A stretch of 64,000 nt of DNA from Macropodus opercularis. Lineage: Eukaryota > Chordata > Actinopteri > Anabantiformes > Osphronemidae. Shown here in pieces: positions 21,301-30,865 of the stretch; within the stretch, counting starts at the first letter, position 1; the number at the start of each line of letters is the position of its first letter. The notes below the pieces were generated by a model. It saw nothing but the letters and a program-made list of their open reading frames with translations. It was not told the origin of the DNA and made no database searches. The stretch is taken from assembly GCA_030770545.1 (NCBI GenBank), contig CM061092.1, positions 18,601,501-18,665,500 of the forward strand, in the 5' to 3' direction. The translations under genes and the position numbers were made by a program.

Positions 21301-24185
21301 TCCAACTATAATACTTACTCTCCACTGTTGCTATTAAAATGTACAATTTATTGATTGGCTACAATTAAAAGCTGCTCTATGTGGGATTTGTTGGGTTTAA
21401 ACCTTACTTGTAAAGTGCCTTGAGATAATGTTTTTGTGAATTGGCGCTAGATAAATAAAATTGAACTATTCTATGCACTAATTAAAAGCATTGCTGCCCA
21501 GTATAGTGTCTTCAGTAGTAGACCCAATATTATTTTGGGGGAAATCAGCTGTATGCACATATGGTCTTTCGTCTGATTGAATTACACAGCCACCCAGTCC
21601 ACCCAGTCCACCCAGCTAACAGTTCCTTGCAAATGGAAATGTTCAGACTCACACATCTTTGGGCTTATGTCGATGCAACAAATGTTTTTGTTCTTCTTCC
21701 TCACTTCATTGTCTACATCCCCCAACACCCATCAACCCATGTAGATTATTAACGAACATTACAGGGCGTACTCGTGGGTGGCTGAGCTGATCCAGGTGTT
21801 TATAGCCATCAGTGTCACTGTGTCCTTCCTAGTGATGGGATCTGCCATGAAACATACCAGTAAGGTTGCTCGTGTTTGAGAAGTACTTCATTATTAAAAG
21901 AAAACATTGCAGTTGGTGTGTAGAAGTACCACACTTATAAATACAACTGTATAATAATTTATGCTATAAAAATGAAATGTTTTGTGTTGACTGTTTGCAT
22001 TTCTCAGTCGATGGTCTGATGAGCTCGTTGTGGAGCAGCAAGCTTGAGTGGTTGTCAAAATCCTGGGAGAAAGATCTGCCAAACAAACAGCACGTCTGCT
22101 CGGCAAGAAAGTGAGTGGTGAAAGCAAGAAAACCGAAGTACTTGTTTGGGACCTGCAATAATGAAGCTTATAGCCTGATAAAAAGGGTAACGTCCCAAAA
22201 TATGGGTTAGCTCACTCACATTACTTTACCCAAAGTTTTGAGTTCACAGTCATGCAGACGATGACATTTGTTTCCCACATTCATGAAGCTATTTGAGTAA
22301 AAAAAAAATTTCTCGACCTAAGAAAACCGTGTTTTTTAATCGCTGATGGGCTTTTATACTATGCATGTCAGTGCTGTTGGTGTGTGTTAGAAAGACACTG
22401 AGATTCAGAAATAAACGTCCTCCAGTTTGCTGCTGAGTGGTAATCACACAGTGGTCTTCTACTCAAGTAAATATTAAATTGTTCATTTAAAACACAGAAA
22501 ATCTTTTCTACGTAAAATTATTAAATGAATGGATAGACAATGTCAGCACAGTGGTGTATTAGTTAGCATCCGTTCTTGCCGACAACTTTCCTCCCAGTAT
22601 TTGTTTGTCTGTTGTGTTTATGGTCCGTCTCTTTCACATTAAAGAAAGCATCTGTGCTGAGTTGAGTAACTAAGCTCTTTTTTCTTCTAGCATAGCTAAA
22701 GGATTTGTGTCACTGCTTGCCTTTAGTGTCATCTTTATCGTGTCAGTGTGTGATCCCAGGGTAGGTAAACACACCTTGGCACTAATGACTGAATATTATA
22801 TTATATTATATTATATTATATTATATTATATTATATTATATTATATTATATTATATTATATTATGTCTTCTTTGTTCTCCATTCTCCTTCAGGGTTTTGT
22901 TGTCATGTTGGATAAATTTGTGTCATTTGCTCTCAACACTGAAGTGGGACTGTTTGTGTTTATAATGCTTAGAGAATCCAGAGAAGACAGATTCCAGTAA
23001 GTGTTTTTTCTAAACATTCCTGACATGACTTTTAAAAGTGATGTGTATTGTCATGCTGCTTGTTGTAACAATGCTTTTAAAACTTCATCAATGTCAGGAA
23101 AGTCTTGCAAAATTCTATCAACACCTTTTACTGTTAAGATCAACTCCACTGTGTTTTCTTTAATTGTTTAATTATAAACATTTACTTAATATTATTTCAT
23201 TATGCTTTATTTTATAATTTAAGGCTTTTAACTTGTTCTGAACATGTTTAGCTCTTTTTTAATCACTTGTATTTTTCTTAAACTACCTTTAAGAACTTTT
23301 TTAACTCTCCAGCTACAGTCAACAGTTCTTGGGAATAAATTCAGCATTACAGCATTCACAGTGTATTTTCTTATGAAAATGCTTAGTCTAGTTTAGTTTA
23401 AGCTTTGCTTGTTCCATATCCAGTTTTTAAGCAAAACTTGTTGGGGTCCATAAGAAAAGGTTCATTGTTATATCTGGAGGAAGATTTTTTTTCAGTAAAT
23501 ATCAATGTTGGCCCACGACTTTGTTCCAGTTTTGAAATTTGGGCCACTGTGCATTTGAGTTAGTGTAGTTACGCCCAAATCACTACAGTCCAAAATAAGC
23601 TGTTGCATGAACTAAACAGCATGTTAAGCTCTAGACATGTAGGCCACCCCATAATTGTCATTTTAATCCCTTTATTTCTCTGAGCATCCACCTTTTATGC
23701 TGACAAATGTTGTGTTTGCTCTGGATCATGGACAGTTTTTCTCTTTCTGTCATTCTGGTAAAAGTTCATCTTGGTCATGTAAAATATAGGGTTTAACCAG
23801 TAACTAAATGCAATGTCTTGTAAATTATTTACTATTGAACTGAATACACACAAAGACCCAACATGTTAAATGTTTAAATGGATAAACTTTGTTTTTTGCT
23901 AATATTCACAAATTCTCAGAAAGACTGGCAGATACATTTGGAATGAATCTCTCTTTCTCCTTACTTCTTTGCAGACATCTTGCAGTCCCTCTGCCAGTGG
24001 GTGACTGTGTCTTCAGCCTCAGCTGGTTGCTCCCCACCTACTTCCTGTTTGCAGTAACTTATGATATCCTGCAGACTCTGGCTGACGTGGCCCATTACCT
24101 GCATTTCTTCAGCCACAGTCTGGAGTCACACAACCACAATCTGACCGGAAATGTAACAGCAGCCAATCTTTCCACCCTGGCTTGA
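6239..24185 (+). CDS. HAAAP-like multi-pass amino acid permease, C-terminal part, 10 exons
   Basis: Ten exons chain in phase: 6239-6338, 7664-7722, 9078-9142, 12473-12619, 16892-16934, 21745-21859, 22008-22110, 22691-22760, 22893-22996 and 23975-24185 (stop TGA). They encode about 338 residues with at least six hydrophobic segments. The order resembles the C-terminal half of bacterial/plant tyrosine-tryptophan permeases (HAAAP, Trp_Tyr_perm type). FLMGTVALGGIVNVMPLLFS corresponds to the LP-rich segment before the charged loop, ILWFRRAVLGG...ILWCWAVLEIVP to the segment ending in VxLGxxP, VFIAISVTVSFLVMGSAM to the SFLGVxLGL segment, and DPRGFVVML to the PNGF element. Sequons (NIS, NLT, NVT, NLS) lie in the large loop and tail. 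The N-terminal exons, including the first membrane helices, were not found in 800-6238. I do not recognise an established gene symbol. The exon structure is firm; the family is inferred from motif order. Confidence 0.75.
7347..7500 (+). repeat. Degenerate tRNA-type SINE head
   Basis: GCGGTGGCATAGTGGTGCT, then GTTGCTTCAGCCTCAGAATC, then CTCACAGTCCAAACATTTGCA follow the order of the younger SINE at 49.5-49.9 kb (minus strand) with many substitutions. The LINE-derived tail is missing. It lies in the first visible intron of the HAAAP-like gene. Confidence 0.6.
7664..7722 (+). CDS. HAAAP-like gene exon
   Basis: Acceptor TTTCTCAACAG, donor CAG|GTAAAA. It encodes GGIVNVMPLLFSQISHNKTQ, a hydrophobic segment followed by a polar turn with an NKT sequon. 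Confidence 0.75.
9078..9142 (+). CDS. HAAAP-like gene exon
   Basis: Acceptor CATGTGCAG, donor TG|GTAAGC. It encodes ILWFRRAVLGGLTTCTVLN then ILW. An Arg pair before a membrane helix is also seen in HAAAP permeases. Confidence 0.75.
12473..12619 (+). CDS. HAAAP-like gene exon, helix end and large loop
   Basis: Acceptor AAATTCCAG, donor GA|GTGAGT. It encodes CWAVLEIVPQ followed by a Ser/Thr/Pro-rich loop of about 35 residues that ends in SSLLYSNISLAE. The loop is probably the least conserved part. Confidence 0.75.
14240..14990 (-). mobile_element. 3' fragment of an R2/R4-type LINE with restriction-like endonuclease
   Basis: Minus-strand frames read GRFRWQHDKVLWKLADILEG, then PTAQKWIQFIRPGQKA, then LKSPTEITMTALCPDVALVS, then VELTVPCEEQMGAAHERKKN. 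The PD...(V)ELTVP...K arrangement is the PD-(D/E)XK restriction-like endonuclease at the C-terminus of R2/R4/NeSL-type LINEs. Frameshifts and stops show it is dead. It lies in the HAAAP-like gene intron between 12619 and 16892. Confidence 0.6.
16629..16714. repeat. (GACCT)n minisatellite, about 17 copies
   Basis: Near-perfect tandem pentamer. It produces a spurious SGQVR-repeat frame on the minus strand. It lies about 180 bp upstream of the 43-bp exon of the HAAAP-like gene. Confidence 0.95.
16892..16934 (+). CDS. HAAAP-like gene small exon (43 bp)
   Basis: Acceptor TTTCACTTCAG, donor AAG|GTCAGT. It encodes SEKAGEIATIPLTK. Incoming phase 2 and outgoing phase 0 match both neighbours. Confidence 0.7.
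18060..19190 (-). mobile_element. Decayed L2-type LINE fragment inside the hAT element
   Basis: Minus-strand scraps match the intact L2-like LINE at 33-36 kb in order: FEVTSPEAATKSSLWKNRRT / LQAVNPRKATGP (linker), then SSFLSGRRQRVRVGHHTS and SSPQGCQSAALLP (reverse transcriptase), then CSTNNL-type and DFCFLGVYMEESLSWSQHL segments. Multiple frameshifts and an internal deletion are present. Confidence 0.65.
19230..19456 (-). mobile_element. Reverse-transcriptase scrap, old LINE
   Basis: The minus strand reads LNRITFGVPQGSVLDILF, the conserved VPQGSVLG-type block of non-LTR reverse transcriptases, with a premature end. It is related to the outer repeat (19760-20040), where similar wording recurs. 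Confidence 0.55.
20890..21190 (-). mobile_element. LINE-type ORF fragment
   Basis: The minus strand reads DRPLHGMYHRQITEVADIK, then SYQWLERAGLKDSTEALIM, then SAQEQALSTRAIEAQIYH. This W-LK-x-(S/E)TE-LI-xAAQxQALxT pattern recurs in fish retroelements with a C-terminal region after the reverse transcriptase. The frame ends in an (AT)n tract at 20899-20912. Confidence 0.5.
21330..21470 (+). repeat. 3' tail of the old LINE-like family
   Basis: GGGATTTGTTGGGTTTAAAC, then GTAAAGTGCCTTGAGATAAT, then GAATTGGCGCTAGATAAATA AAATTGAA, the shared 3' end of the family at 17.5 kb (opposite strand) and 46.1 kb (same strand). Confidence 0.7.
21745..21859 (+). CDS. HAAAP-like gene exon
   Basis: Acceptor AACCCATGTAG, donor A|GTAAGG. 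It encodes IINEHYRAYSWVAELIQVF then IAISVTVSFLVMGSAMKHT, an amphipathic lead and a membrane helix with the SFL-x-GxA pattern. Confidence 0.78.
22008..22110 (+). CDS. HAAAP-like gene exon
   Basis: Acceptor TTTCTCAG, donor AA|GTGAGT. It encodes IDGLMSSLWSSKLEWLSKS then WEKDLPNKQHVCSAR, a soluble loop rich in Lys and Trp. Confidence 0.77.
22691..22760 (+). CDS. HAAAP-like gene exon
   Basis: Acceptor TTTTCTTCTAG, donor AGG|GTAGGT. It encodes NIAKGFVSLLAFSVIFIVSV then CDPR, a membrane helix followed by the start of the DPRGF turn. Confidence 0.78.
22796..22863. repeat. (TTATA)n microsatellite inside a 132-bp intron
   Basis: About 14 pure pentamer units lie between the exons ending at 22760 and starting at 22893. 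Confidence 0.95.
22893..22996 (+). CDS. HAAAP-like gene exon
   Basis: Acceptor TCTCCTTCAG, donor CA|GTAAGT. It encodes GFVVMLDKFVSFALNTEVG then LFVFIMLRESREDRF, a membrane segment with a charged cytosolic end. The intron before it is only 132 bp and more than half of it is a TTATA microsatellite. Confidence 0.78.
23975..24185 (+). CDS. HAAAP-like gene last exon
   Basis: Acceptor CTTCTTTGCAG. It encodes QHLAVPLPVGDCVFSLSWL, then LPTYFLFAVTYDILQTLAD, and a His/Asn-rich tail with three sequons, ending TGA at 24183-24185. No canonical AATAAA was seen close by in unique sequence. Confidence 0.8.
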
Positions 24186-24534
24186 CCAGGCAGCTGCCTG
24201 ACATGGACCACATTTAGTTGAACTTGCCAAAGCTTAGGTGCTTAAGTGCTTTTCCCTTTTATTCATATATAAAAAGCATTTCCTGCTGGACAGTTTTTGC
24301 ACTTTTGCATGATATCAGTCTTTCAATGTGGCAGCATGTGTGCAGCATCTGTTAGGGCCGATCATTTCTAATTAATGCTGTTTATCTAACAACTTTCCTA
24401 CCACACACCTGGAGCCAGATAGTTTGCAAAACAGTTGACTATATTGACATACACATATACACTGATAAACTGTGTTTCTCTAGAGTCAGAACCTTTGTCC
24501 AGGTGTATGAGCACATTTTGGAAGCCAGTATCTA

Positions 24535-25260
24535 GTGGCCAATCAACTTTATTTTTCTAGTGCCAATTCACAACATCAGTTATCTCAAGGCACTTTACAA
24601 GTAAGGTTTAAGACCTGACACAACTTGACACAACAAATCCCACATAGAGCAATTTTAGTAATAATCCTAAGGTGGAAGTAGGAGGTTTAGAGATTCTATA
24701 ATGTAGGATGTAAAGGAGAGAACTGGGTCAAAGATGACACCAAGGTTCCTACAGTAGAACCTGAAGCTGTGAGAAGATCATTAGTGACTCTAATCAGAGC
24801 TGGTTCTGTCTGTGATGGATCTGAATCCTGACTGGAAATCTTCATCCAGGTTATTTCTACACAGGTGGTCACATAGTTGTTTAGCTACAATTAAATAAAG
24901 GGCAGATTAGATGTTGGCCTATAGTTTCTATTTCTCTAGGGTCAGTGTAGGTTTATTCAATAAAGGTTTGACCACAGCAACATTAAAGCCTGTGGTACGT
25001 AGCCTGTAAACAGAGACTGGTTGGTTTGATTTAATATGGACGTGCTGATTAATGGAAAAACTTCTTTGAGTCTAGTTGGGATTGAGTCTAAGAGACAAGT
25101 AGCTGATTTAGCAGAGTTAATTATTGAAGTTAACTCAGTCTGATCTATGGGGAAAAACAGTTTAAGTCAGACATAGGTCTAACCAGCAGATCTAAGGCTG
25201 TTGGATCTGCAGATTGATTTATCACATTTGTTGAAAGATTCTGATAATTTTTTCTGTAAT
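24535..25260 (-). repeat. Second long copy of the old LINE-like family
   Basis: CTAGTGCCAATTCACAACAT and TATCTCAAGGCACTTTACAA, then GGTGGAAGTAGGAGGTTTAG and GGTTCCTACAGTAGAACCTG are shared with 17.5-20 kb in the same order, without the hAT interruption. It lies directly downstream of the HAAAP-like gene. Confidence 0.65.
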
Positions 25261-26399
25261 GGTTATGATTTTGCCATCAGTGGCACTGCAACAATACAAG
25301 AGCTTACTCTTCATCAGGGATAAAAATTAAAAAAAACACCACAAGTACAGCAGTCACATCTATATCTTATAGCCTTGCTGCAACATGAAACAACCCTCCT
25401 CATCCCATGGCGGCTGGTACTTTTATCTTTGTGTTGTCTATTGGTCTAAAGCTAATGTACACATGGAGCTCCGCTTTGCCAGAGCTTCGCTTTTGACACA
25501 TCACTAAGCCCAGTCTGAACACTGACGACTAGTGGGCTGTTCACACATGTATGGGACTAGGTGGTGTAGTGACAGAGGCTCATCTCAGAGCCCAGTAAGG
25601 AAGGACTCACAAAGTGCACGGTGGTCATAGACCTGGGAGGAACTCACCACCCACAGAACCCTACAATCTAAACAGCCTTAGCGTCTCCTACAGTAATGCG
25701 ACGCCATGTGTCTGTTGACTGTACTCCAGGTGTCTCTGCTAGGTCCATGGTTGACCAGTGTGTTACAAAGAGACTAGTGCTTTCCTACTTCCTACTCTAC
25801 TTCAACAAGACTACTTTGAGAGGTGGCCCAGCATTGTCGTCTGAGTTGATGCTTGATTAAATAATGGCCTGTAACACAGTCACAAATATAAACAAAGCTT
25901 TTAAACAGATCAAATACACTAATGATTATCTTTCATATTTACTGTATATATAAATACACACACAGCTGTTTTAAAACTAGTTGAACCACATTTAGCAGTT
26001 ACAACTCAAACATTTGCTTCCTGTGGATTGGTCCATAGAGTTAATTTGATTTCTGTCATGCTGCACATAATGCTGCATGTTTTCTGTCCATAAGTCAGTA
26101 AAGATGTTGCTTTAACGGCTATACTGCATTTTTGCGTATGTGTTAATTAATCTGTAAGACCATACATTTTATTTAATAAGCATTTTTATATAACTGCATT
26201 TTCAGTCCACAATCTGTTAACTGGTGCACATTAGTTTATCAGTGTCATCATTCAATGATCAAACTGACTTCAGCAGCAGCCTGAGCATCACAGAGAGAAG
26301 AGTCGTGTAACTCGAGTCGAGTTACTGTTATACGTTCAAAAGTTCAACAGCAAATACTGTGATGTAAATGCAGTTTGTATGTGATATAAAAGATGGTTC
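25261..26399. other. No gene seen
   Basis: Unique-looking AT-rich DNA. The only structure noted is a 19-bp palindrome at 26307-26325. Confidence 0.4.
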
Positions 26400-26724
26400 A
26401 TAACACTGTACTCACTGTGAACGGAGCATCCGCTGTCCGCCTCCTGTCCCGAACATCAGGCGGGAATCCAGTCCTCCTTTTTCTGTTTAGAGGAACCTTT
26501 CCCTTGTGTCGGCTGTAACCCTCAGTCTGGACTCAGACGTCAGTCGGCAGACTGTCCGTCCAACGTCTGACACCAAGATGTCGTGGAAAAACCTTCTTCA
26601 AATGCTGGAACATACTGAGAAAACTAGAGGAGCATGTTGGTGTAATGAACCAGCTCAATGTTTAGTACGTGCTGGCATGAGGAAGACATCCTACAGCGAA
26701 CCACTGTCTTCTGATGGATGTTAA
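26400..26724 (+). promoter_or_regulatory. Possible promoter and first exon of a plus-strand gene
   Basis: GC/CpG content rises locally around 26420-26580 in AT-rich surroundings. ATG at 26578 (context CCAAGATGT) opens a frame reading MSWKNLLQMLEHTEKTRGAC..., ending at TAA 26722-26724, with GT donors available at 26639 and 26666. It could be the first exon of the gene whose later exons are at 28.8-30.1 kb, but a direct splice from the 26639 donor to 28840 would make a stop. The link is speculative. Confidence 0.2.
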
Positions 26725-27333
26725 CACCAGAGCTTCTTATATATTGTAACACAATGGTTTAGCCACCCCTCGCATGCTACCTGCTGTCTAAACGCATGTT
26801 CCATTTGGCCAACAGACCAACCTGGTAAAGCTTCTAACTTCCCCATTTTGTTCCCTGTGGTTGTGTAGATTCACTTGGGCCGGTGCTTAAACTTTCAATG
26901 GGCTTATCATTCACACAGGGGTTTTCACTCACACTGATCTTCCCATCTCATCGTATGGTTGGACCTTATCACACATACTCTAACTTTGGGTGACTCTCTT
27001 CAGCCAGGTAGTTTGTACGACACATTGGTTCCGAGCAACGTACCCTGTAGTGTGCTTATCAGCAATGCACACGGGACACTGAAGGAGTCATCGCAAAGCT
27101 TATGATGTTATTACATCAGTCACACGCCCATTTTATCAAGTTGACATCGCTGAATCTGTAACTCCTCTAAAACATCTAATCTAATCAAACAAAACACAAA
27201 CCTGCACGTAAATAGACACACAAGTTCAGCTTTAAAACAAAGGTCACAATCTTACGTTCATTCCACATTTTCAAGTGTTTATTTCTTTTAATTTCGACGA
27301 TTATAACTGATAAATAATGAAAACCCCAAATCC

Positions 27334-28202
27334 AGTATCTCAGAAAATTAGAATATTACTTAAGACCACTACAAAGAAAGGATTTTTAAGAAATCTTGGC
27401 CACCTGAAAAGTATGAGCATGTACAGCACTCAATACTTAGTTGGGCTCCTTTTGCCGGAATCACTGCAGCAATGCTGTTATGAGAGCCCAGGTTGCTCTG
27501 ACAGTGGCCTTCAGCTCTTCTGCATTGTTGGGTCTGGCATATCGCGTCTTCCTCTTCACAATAGTTAAGGTCAGTTAAGAACAGGGATACCATGGTCCTT
27601 AAAGCAGGTACTGGTAGATCTGGCACTGTGGGAAATGAAATCAGCATCTCCATTAAGTTGGTCAGCAGCAGGAAGCATTATATGCTCTAAAACGTCCTGC
27701 TATACAGCTGCATTGACCCTGGACCTCAGAAAACCCAGTGGAGCACCACCAGCAGAGGACATGGCCCAAACCATCACTGACTGTGGAAACTTTACACTGG
27801 ACCTCAAGCAACGTGGATTCTGTGCCTCTCCTCTCTTCCGCCAGACTCTGGGACCCTGATTTCCAAAGGAAATGTAAAATTGACTTTCATCAGAGAACAT
27901 CACTTTGGACCACTCAGCAGCAGTCCAGTCCTTTTTGTCTTTAGCCCAGGCGACGCTGCTGACGCTGAAACCCATGTCTGTGCGTAGTGGTTCTTCAAGC
28001 ACTGACTCCAGCTGCAGTCAGCCTCTTTTGCAATGACCTTTTGTGTCTTGAACTCCTTGTGCAAGATGTCAAAGGTCGTCTTTTGGACAGCTGTCAAATA
28101 GCAGTCTTCCCCATGATTGTGTAGCCTGCAGAACTAGACTGAGAGGCCACTTAAAGGCCTTTGCAGGTGATTAGAGTCTTAAGTAATATTCTATTCTCTG
28201 CT
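27334..28202 (-). mobile_element. Internally deleted Tc1-like transposon
   Basis: The ends share an inverted AGAATATTACTTAAGAC-type repeat (27345-27366 and about 28170-28200). Minus-strand frames give transposase pieces: AVQKTTFDILHKEFKTQKVI (N-terminal DNA-binding part) and EWSKVMFSDESQFYISFGNQ (DDE domain, second Asp block) followed by SVKFPQSVMVWAMSSAGGAP. At about 870 bp it is roughly half the 1.6 kb of a full Tc1 element. Deletions remove the middle, so it can only be non-autonomous. Confidence 0.85.
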
Positions 28203-28284
28203 GTAGCAGAGCATTTAACGAGTCGCTACTTCTGTTTTCCAATTATGTAATACTACAAAATAAATATGAATACACACGACAAAG

Positions 28285-28665
28285 CTGTCACCTCACACAC
28301 AACTGTGTACTTTTACTGCATAGTTTATTAGTACTTGAAAATGCAGTATAATTTGAATGGGTTAATGTTGAATAAAATGACTTTGGTGCATAATGACAGG
28401 TCCAGACTAATATCTCCTTGTTCTAGAGGATCTGTACTCTCACCTCACAAAGAACCGTATACCGTTACTGCATGGTTTATGATTTATTTAATACTTAAAT
28501 ATGGCATTTCATACTGAAAACATAGTATAAGTTGTCAAATTTGATGTTGAATAAAATGACTTTGGTGCATAATGCCAGGCCCAGACTAATATCTCCTCAT
28601 TCTAGAGGAACTGTACTCTCACCTCACAAGGCCCTGTGTACCTTTACTGTATAGTTTATGATCTA
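28285..28665. repeat. Tandem duplication with 179-bp period
   Basis: TGAATAAAATGACTTTGGTG CATAATG, the CCAGACTAATATCTCCT block and TCTAGAGGA (28422 and 28601) recur 179 bp apart. A third partial copy starts with CTCACCTCACAAG at about 28619. Confidence 0.8.
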
Positions 28666-28839
28666 TGATTTATGATCTATCTAAGTCCAACATTCATCCC
28701 CACATTGAGCAAGTACTTCCTACCTCAGGCTGCTTTGCAGTCCATGAAAGAGTTACACAGAAAACAACATAATTAAAGTTATTCCATAAGTATTGTTCTA
28801 AACGTATTTTTAATCAATAATGTAAAATTATATTTATAG

Positions 28840-30055
28840 ACAAGAAATTACACTTTCCTTCAATTATAACCTTTATGGAATTACTCTCAAGACAACAACA
28901 ACAAGGGATCATGGAGAGGAGTCGGTGGGATCTGAAGAGGATCCGTTTTCAAAGACTGACTTTGTGGAGACATACAAACTTACTCTGAATGGTCTTTTTA
29001 TGTGAGTTCAGAGATTCATGTAAAGGGAAGCACATGCTACATAAGGCTTTGACTGTTCTCCTCCTGCCTTACAGTATAATTATTAAAGTTATTTAGAGCA
29101 AATTATATCAGGATAGATACTTAATTAATTAATAGGTAAACCTATTACTATGTATATTTTCAATATTTCAGGTCAAGTTATGAACTATGTTATGAAAGAT
29201 TTCACAATATAAGCCCTGAATCCTAAATGCGATGTGTGTTAATGTATGTTTATGTTGCAGACTGACTTGACTACAGGGCCACTGTGTCCGTTGTACATAT
29301 TGACAATGTACACTGTTCTTGGTGAGTGCAATGTTCATTCATAATTACCTTAAGTTCACTTTTAAAAATCCTATCCCTGAATATATTTTCTTTTTTTAAT
29401 AATAGTACATTGATGTATCTGGTGGATGCGGCAAAAAGTGAGACAGAACTGACAGAGTCTGAACAGGCAGATAACAGAATGCAGTAAATACTCTAGATTA
29501 TATTACAGTTGTCAATATATTATTGATTTCCAGTAAGTATTAAACTTCAGAATTATACAGTTAACTGTTTCATGGCTTCCTGGATTTGTCTGGTTTTGTT
29601 ACATTCAGTTTTATTTGCCTTGCTTTTCTCAAGTTAAAACACTTCCAGTTATGTGGACGTCTGGGTCTGTGTGATTTGTCATAACATTTTATTTTATTTT
29701 GATTGCATAGTACTAATACTTCTACTACTACAGTGACTACTTCAAAATGAGACGGGCCTGCCACAGAAGAACTGACTGGGAGGGAAAGAAATGGAAGGAG
29801 GGTGACCAGAAAACAGGGAGAGGAAGAAAATGACCAAATTAGAATGTCCATTAAGTAAAGGTCCAAATGACCCCGACAAAAAAATTCAGTCCAAAGAACC
29901 CATTCAGTGATAAACATAATGCTGGCACCAGTCTCTATCCTTCTCTTACAGGGGTTTGGGATCCTTTCCTCGATTGCACACCCTGGCCAGCATCAGCATC
30001 AGCATCAGCATCACACCAGCTCCATCACCTCAAGACACTGTTGCTAAGGAGGAAA
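28840..30055 (+). CDS. Unrecognised gene, four exon-like segments in phase (partial)
   Basis: Four segments have splice borders and chain without a stop: 28840-29001 (acceptor TTTATAG, donor AT|GTGAGT), 29277-29321 (acceptor GACTACAG, donor TG|GTGAGT), 29406-29483 (acceptor AATAATAG, donor CA|GTAAAT; if the donor is unused, TAA stops at 29485-29487) and 29952-30055 (acceptor CTTCTCTTACAG, donor A|GTATGT). The product reads QEITLSFNYNLYGITLKTT, ...DPFSKTDFVETYKLTLNGLF, ATVSVVHIDNVHC, TLMYLVDAAKSETELTESE, and GLGSFPRLHTLASISISIS... No family is recognised and no flanking exons are assigned. A stronger acceptor at 29261 would introduce an early stop, so a decayed gene is possible. Confidence 0.35.
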
Positions 30056-30865
30056 GTATGTTTAGCTTGAGTCCATCCTGCTGTGAACCCCAGTGTCCTG
30101 CTATTGTTTTGTAAGTTCCTGGTTTTGCTTTTGCATAAGGAGATTTCAGTATAAATGTCTGTGCAGAGGGAAAAGTGCTTTGTACCCATTCTGCTGAGTG
30201 CTGCATGTGCTCTGGATGAATCTGTTTCTGGAAAGGTTTTTTTTCTGACTCTTTTTGATATAAAAAATCTACAACACTAACTACTTGCTAGCATACTTGG
30301 TCTCACAGGTTACTGACCTTACCCTGCTTCAGATATTTTGGCAATAACAGTCAATACAATACCATATATAGTCAATACTATATATAGTCAAGACTATATA
30401 TATATATATAATCACAAAAAGTAAGACTTGAAAGTGCAACATATTAACAAAGGGCGCAACTGATTAATATCTACATGAAGTAAATTTGTGCTCTAGATTC
30501 ATTGTCCTTGTCATTGGTGTCAGCCACTGTTCTCCTCAGTAATCCTCTCTAGAAGTTTGTGTTCTTGAGAAGACGTCTAGTGATGAACAGGGTTCCTGGT
30601 AAAGTGGACACAGCAGAACCTGAAGCTCTGACCAATGGAGACTGCAAAGGAGTTCAACAATTCATCATCAATGGAATTACTGCACATTCTCTAATCTTTT
30701 AGACTGAACAAAGCTTAAGTTGAAAAGTACGTTTTCTTTCTTCAAAGAACAGGGACTTTTTTTTAAATACATCCGTTTATATCACATGGTCTGACCATAC
30801 CTTCATTTGCTTCACCTGCCCATTATGTATTGATAAATACAACTTATTATTGAACACAAGCAATG

